NCBI GenBank assembly: GCA_023935145.1
Contig: CM043698.1
Span: 19,285,001-19,349,000 of the forward strand
DNA from: Bretschneidera sinensis
Lineage: Eukaryota > Streptophyta > Magnoliopsida > Brassicales > Akaniaceae
Reading direction: 5' to 3'
DNA: 64,000 nt
Shown here piece by piece: positions 34,261 through 47,019 of this stretch; the first letter of the stretch is position 1, and the number at the start of each line of letters is the position of its first letter. The notes under the pieces are model-generated. The model did no database searches. It had not been told where the DNA came from and saw only the letters and a program-made list of their open reading frames with translations. A program made the translations under genes and the position numbers.

Positions 34261-36369
34261 CTAGTTCTCTATTGTTTTTTAACAAATTTGATTTTTAGTT
34301 TTAATAAATTCACAACTTTAATTAGCGCAATCTTGATGTTTTAGTATTGCAACATGCAAATTATGTTTGATAAATACGATCAACAAAAGGAAAATGTAAA
34401 ATTTCAAAATATCAGCAAAGCAAATGAAGATTATTTTTTTCTAAGTTTTAGAGAGATTAACGTTATTTTTTTAATTGAATAATATGTAGGGGGCGGAATT
34501 AAAGTTTTGAATTTTTTAATATTATATTAATTTTAAATTGTAAAATAATAAAATATAAAAAATATTATATATGTGTCTTCAAAGTAAATATAACATATAC
34601 CAATTTACCAAATTATTCGAATTTCCATTACTTCCTCGATCAATTTGACCCATTCTCTCACCATTTTCTTGCTATTTTTTTTTTCAATCAGAATTTCTTT
34701 CACATTTTGAATATCCTGGTTCTTGTGCTTCCAACAACGTATGAATCAACCCCAATTTATCGTTTTTGGATCCTAAATGTACATTTTCGCTGTTTATTAA
34801 TACACACATTTTGTTCAAATTTTCATTTCTTCATAATTAGAAGTTTATTAAATTGGATTCAAAATTGAATATTTCAAGCTTCAAACAACTGGGAATATTT
34901 CAAAACTTCAAGAAAAACTTTGAAAGAATGTCCGGTATTATTTTAAGTGAAAATGTTTATGACTCTTTTTATGAATTTTTAGTTTTATTTTTCATAAATT
35001 TATTATAGAAATTTAGATCTCTATTATTTTATTTGCATATATTTTAGACTTGAAAATCATACTTTTGTTATCGGTAAAGCTATTCATATCTTAACTTTCA
35101 ACTATCTATTCAAACACTTGAAATTAAGTCTTATTCTTTTTACTCGCTACAATGATTTTATTAAAGGCAAATTGGTAAAAAAAACACAAATTATCAATAG
35201 AGCTTCCTAACTATTACAATTAAGAACACATTATGGCTGTCAAAAATGGTAGTTGAAATCTGTGGTAGGTATAACACTATTTTTTTTTTTGTTTTATACA
35301 ATTAAAAAGATCGTGCATAAATACAAATATATGTGTCCTAAATTCGACCATTACGAAAATTCTTTTCAAGATCCGTCACTACAACTATGAGTTGTGTCTT
35401 ATTTAGGTTTATGAAATTTAAATCATCCTAATTGGGTTCTGAACGTTTAGTATTGATTTAATTGAACCCTTTTGTTAAGTGTTGTGTTAAAGTTTAAGTA
35501 AGACAATGTTAGATTTAAACTTGATAATATTGCAAACCATCATAATAAATTAAAATTTAATTATTTTAACCTTGACAAAAAGATTTATACATTTAAATTT
35601 TAAATAGACACTTGAAGGATACAATTAAGTCAATACTTAATCATTAAAACTCAATTAAAACAATCTAAACTTCAGTAAGACAACAACAAAAAATAAAACT
35701 TCAATTTTTTGAAAGAAAAATATTTCTTTTTCAACATGTGATTGTTGTCGACATGCCTTTTGTTTTGCATTAGATTTAGACACCAGGGTGGTCGTAATAA
35801 TCTACATTACCATTATTAGGACATGCTGTACAATGGCCGTACCTAGCGAGCCGACATAAATATGCGGATCTTATCAACAAAATGCCTGTTTTGATAAGCA
35901 AAGTCATTGCTCTAATGATAAAAGCCCGATGTCCACGTTTCTTTCTTTCGGTGACTGCTCTGATCTAATCAACTTGTCGAAGTGCATGCCATTGTGGATA
36001 CATTTTTTGGATACGCATTTCTTATCTTGATGGCGGGTCCGGAGGCATCAGAAAATTTGATACATTTTGTGAGAATTCTCGGCAGCCAAAAGAGAGAGAA
36101 AGGATAAAAGAACAAAGTTATATGTATTGAAGTCAATTTTTGCAACCTGAAGAGCCTTAATCATGTTTCGTTATGGTGTTAGAAAACTCTCTAATCATAA
36201 ATCTCACTTTCATGGAAAACTTATTCATATAAGAGTCGTGCTTTTTTGAGAACCAGAGAGCTACCCTCGGCCTCTAGCTATAAACAACGTAGTCATTGGG
36301 TTTTACGGAGTACCATCCCATTAATAAAAGGAAAGTACAGAAGCCGACTATGGAACATTTTTTATTCTC

Positions 36370-36405
<36 letters not shown>

Positions 36406-39228
36406 ACATGGGCTTATAGGACATGAGACCCACTAACTTATCTATCATTATTAATCAGTTAGGTCACGTATCATGTGTCCTTTGGATCTTACCATATGGC
36501 ACAAAAGTCTTCGTAAAATTGACATTATTAGGTCACCATTTGTTTAAAAATTTTTGGGCTTAAAACCATAAGTCCTGTTTGATTTGTGGACAATATTAAT
36601 TTGAGATAAAAGTGAGATTAGACCAGATAGAATTAAAGATGTATTAAAGTGATATTATTTGTATTCCTGTTTGTTTCAAAGTATTGACTAGTTTCTATTC
36701 CATTTAAATTTTATGTTCGATTAACAAGATTAACACTTATATTAATGAGTGAAATGACAAGGTTTACCTTTAATCTTAACCATTCAATTAAGTTTTTGTA
36801 TTATATTTTAACTGTTAATTTATTAAATAATTATAATAATGATAATATATAATATATAATAACACTTTAATCAATTAAAGCAAACATCAAATAAATTGCT
36901 GGAAATTAAATGAGCAAAGGAGGAAAATATGTAAACTCTGTTTATAATGGTTTGGCAATATCGGAATCACTCCGACCCTACGTCCACTCTTTTCAAGGAA
37001 CCTCTTTTAAGTAATCCACTCATGATAGTCAAGCAATTTCACAAGTGTTGCCCAAACATTACAAGAATCTCTTCCTCAAGGAAGTTTATAATAAAGTGTT
37101 TAACAACTAAAACATTATAAGAGTTACACTAACTCTTTCTTTTTACAATGATTGAAAATTTAATGAACAAGAACAAGAGAGATTTGAATTTAATGCTCTT
37201 ACAAAGAAGAATATATCTCTTTTAGAAGTATAAAACTTTTAAGAATGGTTCATAGAAGTTTTTGAAAGTTTTGAATGATATCAAATGAGAGGATGAAGAT
37301 TAAATGCTCAAGTCTGTGTTTGATCTCTCATTTATGATGAGTTTTTATAAATAAAAAATCTATTAGCCGTTACTCATTGAAAAATTCCGTTTGGTAGTGG
37401 TTTGGTGCATTAAATATACTGAACAGACCTTTAGATTTGAAATATTACCATTATTTTTGAACATTCGGTCGATTGGATGGTTTGTTCAGTTGATTGAATG
37501 GGTATTTGAAACTAAAAGTGTAAGTTATTTCATTCAGTTGACTGAATGAATTTGTTCAATCGACTGAATCAGAAAGCAGATGTTTATGACCTTCATTCAG
37601 TCGATTAAATGACATGTGACACTTAAAATATTTTTTCAATCAGTTTTAAAGAAGCAGGTCCAGTTAAAACTGTTTTGTTAAAATATTTTGTAAGTAGTAA
37701 GAGTCACTTCTAAAGCTGGGTAATTTTAAGTAGAGATTTACAATATTAATCTGATTACTTTCGAAATTATTATGTCTTCTTATTTCTTTCAGTATCTCCT
37801 TAGCACGTGTTCTTGTGAGTTTTGTAACTTGTCTTTGATCTGAATGCTATTGAAATTTAAACAATAAATTGTTAGCACATTTTAAATAGTGTCTTATCAT
37901 AATTAAAATCAAATAAGGTCATAAGATAATTATGTTATTATTATTATTATTATTATTATATCATCAGTTTATATGTAATAAAAAATAATGAAAAATATAT
38001 AGGGTAAACTTGTGAATGTATTAGTTTCAAAAAAGCAGTGAGAAGTGTGGTTGTTAAAAGATAAATTAATGTTTGATAAACTGTCTTGTAAAAATTATAT
38101 GAAAGTGTTTTAATCTATAATAGCGTTTGGTAATTATAATCTTAGAAGTATTGAGAAATTATGAAATTATAAAAATAGATAGTGCATAAATTTTACATTT
38201 TAATGAATTATTTTACTAAATAAAGAGGCATTTACGACATTAGTAAATAAAAACAAAAGTAAAAAATCAACAATTTTTTTAATTGACACAAAGTTAACTA
38301 AATACAAATAAGATGCACATTTATTTGAGATAAAAAAATGACACAAAATTAACCAAATACAAATAAAAATGCACTCTCACGTGAGTTTTATAAATTTTAT
38401 TTGACAAAATTAACTTAATTTCCATTGAGCAACGAATCACAACTCCAACTACAAAATTGAGATTGAGAATTGGATCAAACTAATGAGTGTGCACCCAATA
38501 CTAAAATGGATTAGTCTAGATCTGATCTTGCCAACTAAAACAGAGTAATTGAAGATTGAATGATCATTGAAATGGAAAACTGCTCTTAAGTCTAATTTTT
38601 CGTTGCACGCATCAATACAAACCATCTCTTAAAATTATCTTTAGCATTTTTAAAATTAGAAAGAGTTTATTTGTAATTTTGCGTAGAAGGAATAAGAAAA
38701 TAGATGAACATAAAGAAACAAAGAGACAAAGTTTACATAAAATATTTATACAGAGAATTAGATGAAAATCGATTAAAAGTGTTCAAAAAAATTTCGTGTT
38801 TACATATTTTTCATTAAAATGTGAGGTTTTACCGGGTAAAGCAACACCCTCTTGTTTTCCACAAAATGAGAATTTTAACTACCTTCAAAAGCTAATTCGG
38901 AAAAAGCCCTTTCAAAAAAGTTAACTAAACATTAATATTAGAATAAACCCACAAATATTTTTTTAATATAAAATAAAACTACTTTTCTTTAGGAAAAGCA
39001 AAGGTTTCTCAAACGCAATTTCCAGGCAACAATACCACCATTTATATTTCTCCAAGGAGGCCAAATTCGCCACGTGTCTAGTTCCAAACCCAAAAATTAA
39101 AACCCCACTGTCATTCTTTTTCAATTGAAATTGACAAATATAATAAAATATCTTTAAATACCGTACTTTCTCTCAATTCTACAATCCCCACCCACCATTC
39201 AACCGTTTTCTTTTTCTTTTTCTTCTCG
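34261..39228. other. AT-rich intergenic region with old repeat remnants
   Basis: 34261 to about 34685 is shared with 60167-60332 plus 63643-64000 (segment copy). A (TA)n tract occupies about 36374-36402 and a (TTA)n tract about 37934-37959. Around 37440-37620 the near-palindrome ATTCAGT(C/T)GA(C/T)TGAAT recurs five times in imperfect form, as in LTRs of some plant retroelements. 36890-37900 may be an LTR remnant but I could not define its ends. No coding sequence is recognised until the transporter ATG at 39229, which is preceded by a pyrimidine-rich leader (about 39205-39227). Confidence 0.45.
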
Positions 39229-42200
39229 ATGGGTTTTGAAGTCTCTCACAAGTCTTCAGCCGGAAAATGGCTCGGCTTCGTCACCGCCGTTTGGGTCCAA
39301 GCCATTTCAGGCAACAACTACACATTCTCTAACTATTCAGATGCTATCAAGACTCTCATGAACCTCACCCAGCTCGAGCTCAACAATTTATCTGTAGTCA
39401 AAGACGTTGGTAAAGCCTTTGGCCTTTTAGCCGGGCTTGCCTCCGACCGCTTGCCCACTTATGTGATTCTCCTCATTGGTTCAATTGAAGGCCTAGTTGG
39501 CTACGGCGCTCAATGGCTCGTCGTCAGCCGTAGAATCAAACCCCTCGCTTACTGGCAGGTAATAATGTGATTCATACGGTAATTAGCCTTATTTACTATT
39601 AGCTTGTTTAGTACGCCGAATAAAAAGAAATTTACTATTTAAATTATAAAAAATAAACAAAAATGATTTTACTGTGAACCACAGATGTGCATAGTTCTTT
39701 GCATGGGAGGAAACAGCACGACGTGGATGAACACGGCCATACTCGTGACGTGTTTCCGCAATTTCCGGCGGAACCGGGGCCCAGTGTCCGGAATACTGAA
39801 GGGATACGTGGGGCTAAGTACGGCAATCTTCACCGACCTCTGCACCGCGTTGTTCGCCGACGATCCGGCGAAGCTTCTACTTATGCTGGCTATCGTCCCT
39901 TTCGCCGTATGTCTGGCCGCCATATTCTTCCTCCGGGAGACACCGCCCTCCGCCTCTGCCGCCGAGGAGAATGAAGAAGCTCGGTACTTCACCGTGTTCA
40001 ACGTCGTCGCTGTAGTTGTTGCATTTTATCTTCTCGTCTACGATTCCATCGGAACCAAAAGCAAAGTTATCTCGCGCGTGTTCGCTTCTGTTCTCCTCGT
40101 CCTATTAGCTTCTCCGCTGGTTGTTCCTATGTATTCGTTTATTCGAAGTTGGAATTCGAGCCGGTTTAGAACAGCAGATGCAGAGAGACAGGTGGATGAG
40201 CCTTTGCTAAGAGCAGAAATCGCGGAGGAGAAGACGGAGGTGGCGGCGGTTGCAGCGGATGAGGACGTTGTGGTGGCGCCGACGGATAAGGCGGCTACGG
40301 AGACGGAGGAGGAGCCGGCGGCAGCTGAGGTGAAGAGGAAGCCGGTGATTGGGGAGGACCACACGATTTTGGAGGCGATGTTGAGCGTTGATTTCTGGAT
40401 CTTGTTCGCGTCGTTTCTGTGTGGAGTGGGGACAGGCTTGGCGGTGATGAACAATATGGCGCAGATTGGTTTGGCGCTTGGGTACGTCGACGTTTCAATC
40501 TTCGTCTCGTTGACTAGCATTTGGGGATTTTTTGGGCGGATTATTTCTGGTTCGGTTTCCGAGTACTTTCTCAAGTAAGTAGATCACTGCTTTTAACTGA
40601 GTTTCTTTTTAATTTGTAATTAATTTCTATTTAATTATTTTTTTAGTAATACTTATTTAAAAATTAGTTAAAATATGTTTAAATCAATTAAAAATAAAAA
40701 TTACTTAAATTGTTTAAATCAATTCTCAAATTTTTACATCTTTCCTTTTTCGATGATGCTACTTTCAAGACTCGCAGGAAGTCAAAATTTGATTTGAAAT
40801 AGAAACTTCTTGTTTGGTCAACAAGAATTTACGATTTTGAATAATCAGCAGATTTGGCTTTCTCATTGCCTTACTTTCTTATTAAGGAAACATAAAATCG
40901 AATTCATAGTTCATTTATGATGTTAGACAAGGTCTTAGATTGTCGCAATTTTTTAGACTTTAAGGGCTCAAAATGTCCTCTTAATATTCTTAGAGGGGAA
41001 TTTCAAAAAAAAAAAACCTGGTGGGGAACTTTTCTTTTTCGGTGGGATGGCTTTTCTAGAAGTCGAATCATATTTGGAATATAAACATGTGATTAGATTG
41101 ATCCTTCTTAATTTTATAAGAAAGCAAGTCATGATGGATTTAGAGTTGATCTCAATTTGGGATGGCTTGAACTTGATTCGGGAAAAAACATTATTAATTA
41201 GTCGATCTTAAGCTAGTAAAACTACACTCAAACTCAACTCGTTATCCATAGAAAGCTTAATCATGCACGAAACTTTTAACAGTTTCTAACCATCCAATTT
41301 GAACCATTAACTCAACAAATGAATGATCACGACAGCTTTTAATCTGCCTATGGATTTTGAATGTTTGCATGTCAAGCCCACGCATGAGTATAGGAGTTTG
41401 TCTTTCACCCTAACTGATATGCAACCAATATGGGATTCAGCATACTCTTGAATCCTACTCCGGTTAGGAGAAACAATAGAGGAAGAGAGTTTGCCTGTAA
41501 AAGGCTCCCCTATATCTTTTATATTTGTCATTTGATTTTTGAAATAAAACCTTTGAAGCTCTAAGTTTAAAATTTTAAAGACCTAAGAAATAAAATTTAA
41601 ATGTAAATTTAAGTGAAATATATTTATATTTATATATTTTACTGTAATTATTTTGTTTAAATGAATTGATTTGTGAGCTTAACGAATGAAATTTTAATGA
41701 CTCGAGTTTGGTTTATTTCGGATGAGCTTAAAATGACTTTATTAGCTTGTACGTTCTGAAAACATAAGTTGTACATCTAGGAGCTTGGTGCTTGACAAGT
41801 AGTTATCAGAGTGGTCCTGCTCCGTTAATATTTACCAATGAGGGACAAGAAAAAGGGTTTGATCAAAGATACTTGGACCATAAGAGCTGGACTTCCGTTG
41901 TTGGAGAGAGATTTTTTCTCATATTGGACAATCCTAATGCACTTGGTTCACAAGGACCTGATCCAGACCAAAAGTTTCCTGAAACTCATGCTAGTGTTGT
42001 CGATCTTGTGATCTTGATGATGTTTAATAGATTTGGAGAATATTATGGGGTCAGCAGTTGAGATGCTTGACTTCACAGATAGCAAGCAACATATTTGTCA
42101 GTGTCTTCATTATGTATTAATTTGATTCTTTAGGCTATCCTCCTACCATTCCAAGCTGTGCTATTTGTGAATCGACCACAAATCTGTTCAAGCTTGTGTT

Positions 42201-42795
42201 GTTAGATTTCACATCTTTAGTAACTAGTAGCTAAAAGTCCATCCAAAATGATGTTTTAATTTTATTGAATGAGACCTTTACCTAACGTTCATCGTGATCC
42301 TTTGACCTTATTTGCAGGAAAGTTGGAACACCAAGACCTCTTTGGAATGCAGCTTCTCAGATTTTAATGGCAGTTGGGTACATTCTCATGGCCCTGGCTA
42401 TGCCTGGTTCACTTTACATTGGTTCAATTGTCGTCGGCATCTGCTATGGAGTCCGTCTAGCTGTCACAGTCCCAACTGCCTCTGAACTTTTTGGTCTCAA
42501 ATACTATGGTCTAATCTACAACGTTTTAGTCCTCAATCTTCCCCTAGGTTCCTTCCTCTTTTCAGGCTTGCTTGCTGGTTTTCTATACGATGCACAGGCT
42601 ACCCCAACACCAGGAGGAGGCAACACTTGTGTTGGAGGTCACTGTTATAGGGTTGTGTTCATCGTTATGGCCATAGCATGCGTTGTTGGATTTGGTTTAG
42701 ACGTCTTACTTGCCATTAAAACCAAAACCCTTTACACTAAGATTTACATGAGCAGGAGATCGAAGAAATCAGCTGGAGCGTCTAATGCTCAATGA
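39229..42795 (+). CDS. Nodulin-like / NFD4-like major facilitator superfamily transporter
   Basis: Three exons in phase, 39229-39558, 39685-40574 and 42318-42795, encode 565 aa, the usual length of plant NFD4-like proteins (nodulin-like domain followed by an MFS half). Exon 1 holds the nodulin-like signature region (KWLGFVTAVWVQAISGNNYT, then FGLLAGLASDRLPTYVIL). Exon 2 continues with MCIVLCMGGNSTTWMNTA, CFRNFRRNRGPVSGILKGY and LRETPPS. A long acidic, Ala/Glu-rich cytosolic loop (about residues 266-338) follows, then HTILEAMLSVDFWILF. Exon 3 contains PRPLWNAASQILMAVGYILM and a glycine-rich loop GGGNTCVGGHCYR. Many hydrophobic segments fit a 12-helix membrane protein. Substrate unknown; relatives are annotated as nodulin-like or nuclear-fusion-defective without a settled substrate. 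Exon 2 is much more GC-rich than its surroundings. No lesion found. Confidence 0.93.
40575..42317 (+). other. Intron 2 of the transporter, with LTR-like remnant
   Basis: A 1.74 kb intron with donor AA/GTAAGT and acceptor TTGCAG. Around 41780-41815 is GTGCTTGACAAGTAGTTATCAGAGTGGT in two pieces, where TTATCAGAGTGG resembles the tRNA-Met primer-binding site TGGTATCAGAGC that follows plant LTRs. The open frame after it (41792-42061) has no recognisable domain. I infer an old LTR-element remnant. Confidence 0.45.
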
Positions 42796-44200
42796 TGTAA
42801 AATTCGTAGCCGTCGGAGAGGACAAATAACAGTAGGATCGATGGGCATATCTGCTCGGTGAAATCCTGAATTTAACTGCAGCTAATATGTTCATTTTTCA
42901 ATGCAAGGTATTATCTTGCTTAAGCTTTATGAAGACCATGAATTGTTATATGGTCTTTGTATGTATCATCTGTACTGTACTCGTGATTCCGATGAATTTT
43001 TATTCCCTCTCACTGGGAGGAGGTGTTGAGGTTTTTACTTTTAAACGATTACTTTTTTCATTTTTCGTAAAAATATTTCAGAAATTACTATACAGTTTAA
43101 GATAAACATTTATTTATTTAAAAAAAAATGAATTCAAGTAACATAAAATTTGTGTTATAAATAATTTTAAGATAAATAATTGATAAATAGAATTATTAAA
43201 CTTATCAAGATCACTTGTAAATATTTTAACATTAAAAGTATTTATCATGAAAACAATATCCAATTAAAATTTTATTCTTCAAATAAATTCATTTTGAAAC
43301 TGTTTATCGGTGAAAATTGATGTTTTAAAATGAATTATGAGTTTTAAAATGTTTGATATATTAAATATTATTTCAATAAATTTAAAAATAGTGTAATATA
43401 ATTTATCTTAAAGTTTATAAACCAACTAAAAAGTTAAAACCTTAGCAGGCAGAGGATGAAAGTCTTCCAACTGAATTAATTTAGGCCACAGACCCAAAAT
43501 AACTTTTTTGGGCCAAGCCAGCTCCTACTGACCGGATTTCACAGAATATAAAGTTCCCAGACGATGGAATAGGAGCTCTTCTGGTTCTAATAAAATCCTC
43601 TAGGCTAGTAGCACACACTCATCCAGTAAACATTCATCTATAATTAGGAGATAAAGTGGCAAGAAACCTATTTTTTTCATAGAAAAAAACAGTTTATTTT
43701 ATTTTATTTCTGATACACGCTTCGTTAAGCAGCTTATCTTTAAATAGAAGAGATATGTATAGGACTGTCACAAGCAATGGTGGAGTAAACTTGAAACCAA
43801 AGCAGCATCCTTCTGCAAAATTTATTTATAGAACGGCACCATGATCACTTCTCTTACTTTTAAAGTCACTGCCTATACTTATTTCCTAGTCAGTTTCCAA
43901 TCTTTCTTGTAGAAATTCAATTTGGTCCCCATTATGAAAAATGCTATTAAGGCATCTCTTGAACCCTTATGACCTTAAAAGACAAAAACAGAGATAAGCT
44001 TAAGGACTTAATTTTAGACCCTCTCAAATTTTTAATTTTGTTCTACTTCTTACATGTCTTGGAGCAGGCCATGATACCAATAATTTTGGTTGAAAAAACA
44101 ATAATACCCTCCAAGATGTTAAGTGGTGCCTAATGGAATGGGAGCTGACAAAAGCGAATAGTTGATTATTAAATCATTATTAGTCATTAGTTAGCAAGTA
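42796..44200. other. Intergenic region
   Basis: Contains the 3' flank of the transporter. AT-rich; no coding or structured feature recognised. Confidence 0.5.
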
Positions 44201-44420
44201 TGTTAGTTAGTTAGTTTTTTTTTTTTTTGGTTACAACTGGCACAGTTGTAACTACTTTCTCTATTTTGTATTGCTTAGCTGGCACAGTTATAACTACTTT
44301 CTCTATTTTGTATTGCTTAGCTTAGCTATTTATAGCTGAAGCATCTAGTGTAATAGGTGATCGACTTTTCAATGAGAAAATACATTTCTCTTCAACATTT
44401 CTTATTCTTTGTTCTTAATA
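44201..44420 (+). repeat. Left LTR with 42 bp tandem duplication
   Basis: Starts TGTTAGTTAG and ends ...TTGTTCTTAATA. A segment beginning GGCACAGTT(G/A)TAACTACTTT is repeated at 44239 and 44281 (period 42 bp), and the same duplication is in the right LTR, so it predates insertion. GTTACAACT/GGCAC/AGTTGTAAC (44230-44252) is a perfect 9 bp stem with a 5 nt loop. Confidence 0.8.
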
Positions 44421-44432
44421 TGGTATCAGAGC
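44421..44432 (+). promoter_or_regulatory. Primer-binding site (tRNA-Met type)
   Basis: TGGTATCAGAGC lies directly after the left LTR. It is the canonical plant retrotransposon site complementary to the 3' end of initiator tRNA-Met, where minus-strand DNA synthesis starts. Confidence 0.92.
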
Positions 44433-44549
44433 ATTATTGTTTATCACTGCATATTTCCTTCTAGATCTGAGGTTGTTTGATTTTTTTTCTTCGATCTGTT
44501 CTTCTGGTTTCTTTGCATCCCTGAGTGTTTCTTTTCTTTAGTTATTCCA

Positions 44550-45480
44550 TGGAGTCGACTGGTTCTGGAGTTTCAGGATCGTCCGCCATTGATCAACCTT
44601 TGAGTCCTTATTTTCTTCATCATTCAGATAGTCCAAGTCTTATTATGGTGTCGCAGGCTTTGACTGGAGATAACTACGCCTCCTGGAGTCGAGCAATGCT
44701 GATCGCCTTGTCGGTGAAGAACAAGCTGGGCTTCATTGATGGATCCATTACCAGACCTGAAAGTAACGACCTTAATCTTTCTTAGATTAGGAACAATAAT
44801 GTCGTCATCTCTTGGATACTTAATTCTGTTTCCAAAGAGATCTCTACAAGTGTGATTTATGTTGAATATGTTCATGAGATTTGGATTGATCTCAAAGATC
44901 GATTTCAGCAAAGAAATGGACCTAGGATTTTTCAATTAAGGCATGAGTTAATGAACCTAGTCCAAGATAAGAGTTCTGTCAGCATTTATTTCACTAAGCT
45001 AAAAACTATATAGGAGGAGTTAAGTAACTATAGACCTATATGTTCGTGTGGAAAATGTACTTGTGGTGGTGTCAAAGATCTGAATTCACACTACCAAATG
45101 GAGTATATCATGTCCTTTTTTGCTACATGATTCATTTTCTCAAGTTCGTGGTCAATTACTTCTTATGGATCCCCTTCCACCTATAAATAAGGTGTTTGCT
45201 TTAGTGTCTCAAGAGGAACACCAGCGAAAAAATTGGAGTTCATAGTAATAATAGTTCTGATTCAGCCAACAATATGGATTTTGCTGTTAGGAATGATAAT
45301 AACAATAGAAGGAATAATAGTGGGAGTCAAAACTCTAGTGGTTACAAAGGTCAAGGAAAGGATAGGCCACTTTGTACACATTGCAATCTTCATGGTCACA
45401 CTGTTGAAAGATGTTATAAGCTACATGGTTTTAAACCAAGACAGAGAGATATTTTTTCACAATCTAATAGGTGGCTATTA
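44550..45480 (+). pseudogene. Copia Gag remnant
   Basis: Reads MESTGSGVSGSSAIDQPLSP..., then DNYASWSRAMLIALSVKNKL (UBN2/retrotran-gag type), a stop at 44783-44785, and continued similarity (SWILNSVSKEIS, IWIDLKDRFQQRNGPRIFQL). Further stops and frameshifts lead to the zinc knuckle LCTHCNLHGHTVERCYKLHG at about 45373. Non-functional. Confidence 0.8.
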
Positions 45481-45512
45481 ATCAAGTTTCTAGTTAGTCT
45501 ACTTGTAATTCA

Positions 45513-46862
45513 GTGGTCAAGGCAGATCAAAAAGGAAATGTTGGGAGTTTCTTGCAAAATCTTAACAGTGATCAATGTCAGCAACTGATGTCTTTATTTT
45601 CAAGTCAGTTGACAGCGGTTGTTAAGACCACTAACGAGGAGGTTTCCTCTACTGCTTACACTACAGGTATCTGTTTCTCAGTATCTTTAAATCCTATATT
45701 TTCTTCCACTCAATATTGGATAGTTGATTCTGGAGCTACTCGACACATATGTTCGAATGCTACCAGCTTTATTTCTATGAAGTCCATTCAGAATTCATTT
45801 GTCCCCTTACCAAACCACACTCGTATACCAGTAAGTTACAATGGAGATGTTACGCTGAGTTCCTTGCTTGTTCTTAAAGATGTATTATTTGTACCACAGT
45901 TCAAGTTCAACTTAATTTTTGTGGGTGCTCTTACAAGAGATTCCCACCTTACAGTTGGTTTTCTTTCTAGATGTTTCATGATTCAAGATCTTACCAGCAA
46001 GAAAATGATTGGAAAGGGTGAGAAGATTGAAGGACTATGTGTTCTGGATGCTGGAACTTTACTTTCTGATTCTAAAATGTACATAAACAATTTGTTTGCT
46101 CATATATGGCATAATAGACTTGGCCATTTGACCTCTAGGCAGTTGGATAATTTGAAAAACCATTTAAACTATGATACTTTGAATTTAGTAAGGCTCATTG
46201 GCATGTTTATCCTTTAGCTAAACAAAGAAGATTATCTTTTGTTTCTAATAATCATATGTCTCAATCTCCGTTTGATTTGGTGCACTGTGATATTTGGGGG
46301 CCTTATCATATCTCATCTTATGTTGGCTATAGGTACTTTGTTACCTTAGTTGATGATTGTACACGGTTTACATGGATATTTTTGCGTAAGCAAAAAACTG
46401 ATATTAGCAGTAGTATTCCCAAGTTTTTCAATATGGTGGCAACTCAGTTCAATGCTATATCAAGATTTTTAGATTTGATAATGTGCGGGAGATTGAATTT
46501 TTTGAATTTTTTTTAATGAAAAATGAGTTCTTCATCAATTTTCTTGTGTGGACATACCACAACAAAATGCAATTGTCGAAAGAAAACATCAACATTTACT
46601 CAATGTTGCTAGGGCTTTATTCTTTCAGTCCCGTGTGCCCATTCAATTTTGGACTGAATGCATTCTTACAGCCATATACATTATCAATAGAAGTCCTTCA
46701 CCTTTATTACATCAAAAGACTCCTTATGAAGCTCTTCATCAAAATGCAATTGATCACTCATTTTTCAGAGTATTTGGATGTCTTGCCTTTGCTTCCACTC
46801 TTAAGGCTCATCGTACCAAGTTCCAACCAAGGTCTAGGATATGTATTTTCCTATCTTCGTGA
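45513..46862 (+). pseudogene. Copia protease and integrase remnant
   Basis: Protease active site YWIVDSGATRHICSNA at about 45715; Gag pre-integrase IWHNRLGHLTSRQL near 46106; integrase core start FDLVHCDIWGPYHISSYVGY near 46270 with TLVDDCTRFTWIFL; and, after frameshifts, [20 protein letters not shown] near 46560 carrying the integrase Glu. The integrase is split into at least three frames, so it is inactive. Confidence 0.8.
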
Positions 46863-47019
46863 TTTTCATTGCAGTTTATTGATGCATCATGAGTTACCTT
46901 CCTGCAATACCTTATATCCTCTATCCAAGTATTTGTCCTATGATTCCTTATCTCCATCTCACAAGGAATTTGTCCTGACAATTTCTTCTCATTATCAGCC
47001 ACAATATTACCACCAAGCT

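Noticed and set aside
39687..39974. 95-codon plus-strand ORF in another frame of the transporter exon 2
   Set aside because: Out-of-frame overlap of the same exon with no homology.
40038..40574. 178-codon antisense ORF over the transporter exon 2
   Set aside because: Shadow of a GC-rich coding exon; the plus strand has phased introns and family motifs.
41792..42061. 89-codon ORF in the transporter intron
   Set aside because: Follows a primer-binding-site-like motif and has no recognised domain; more likely an LTR-element remnant.
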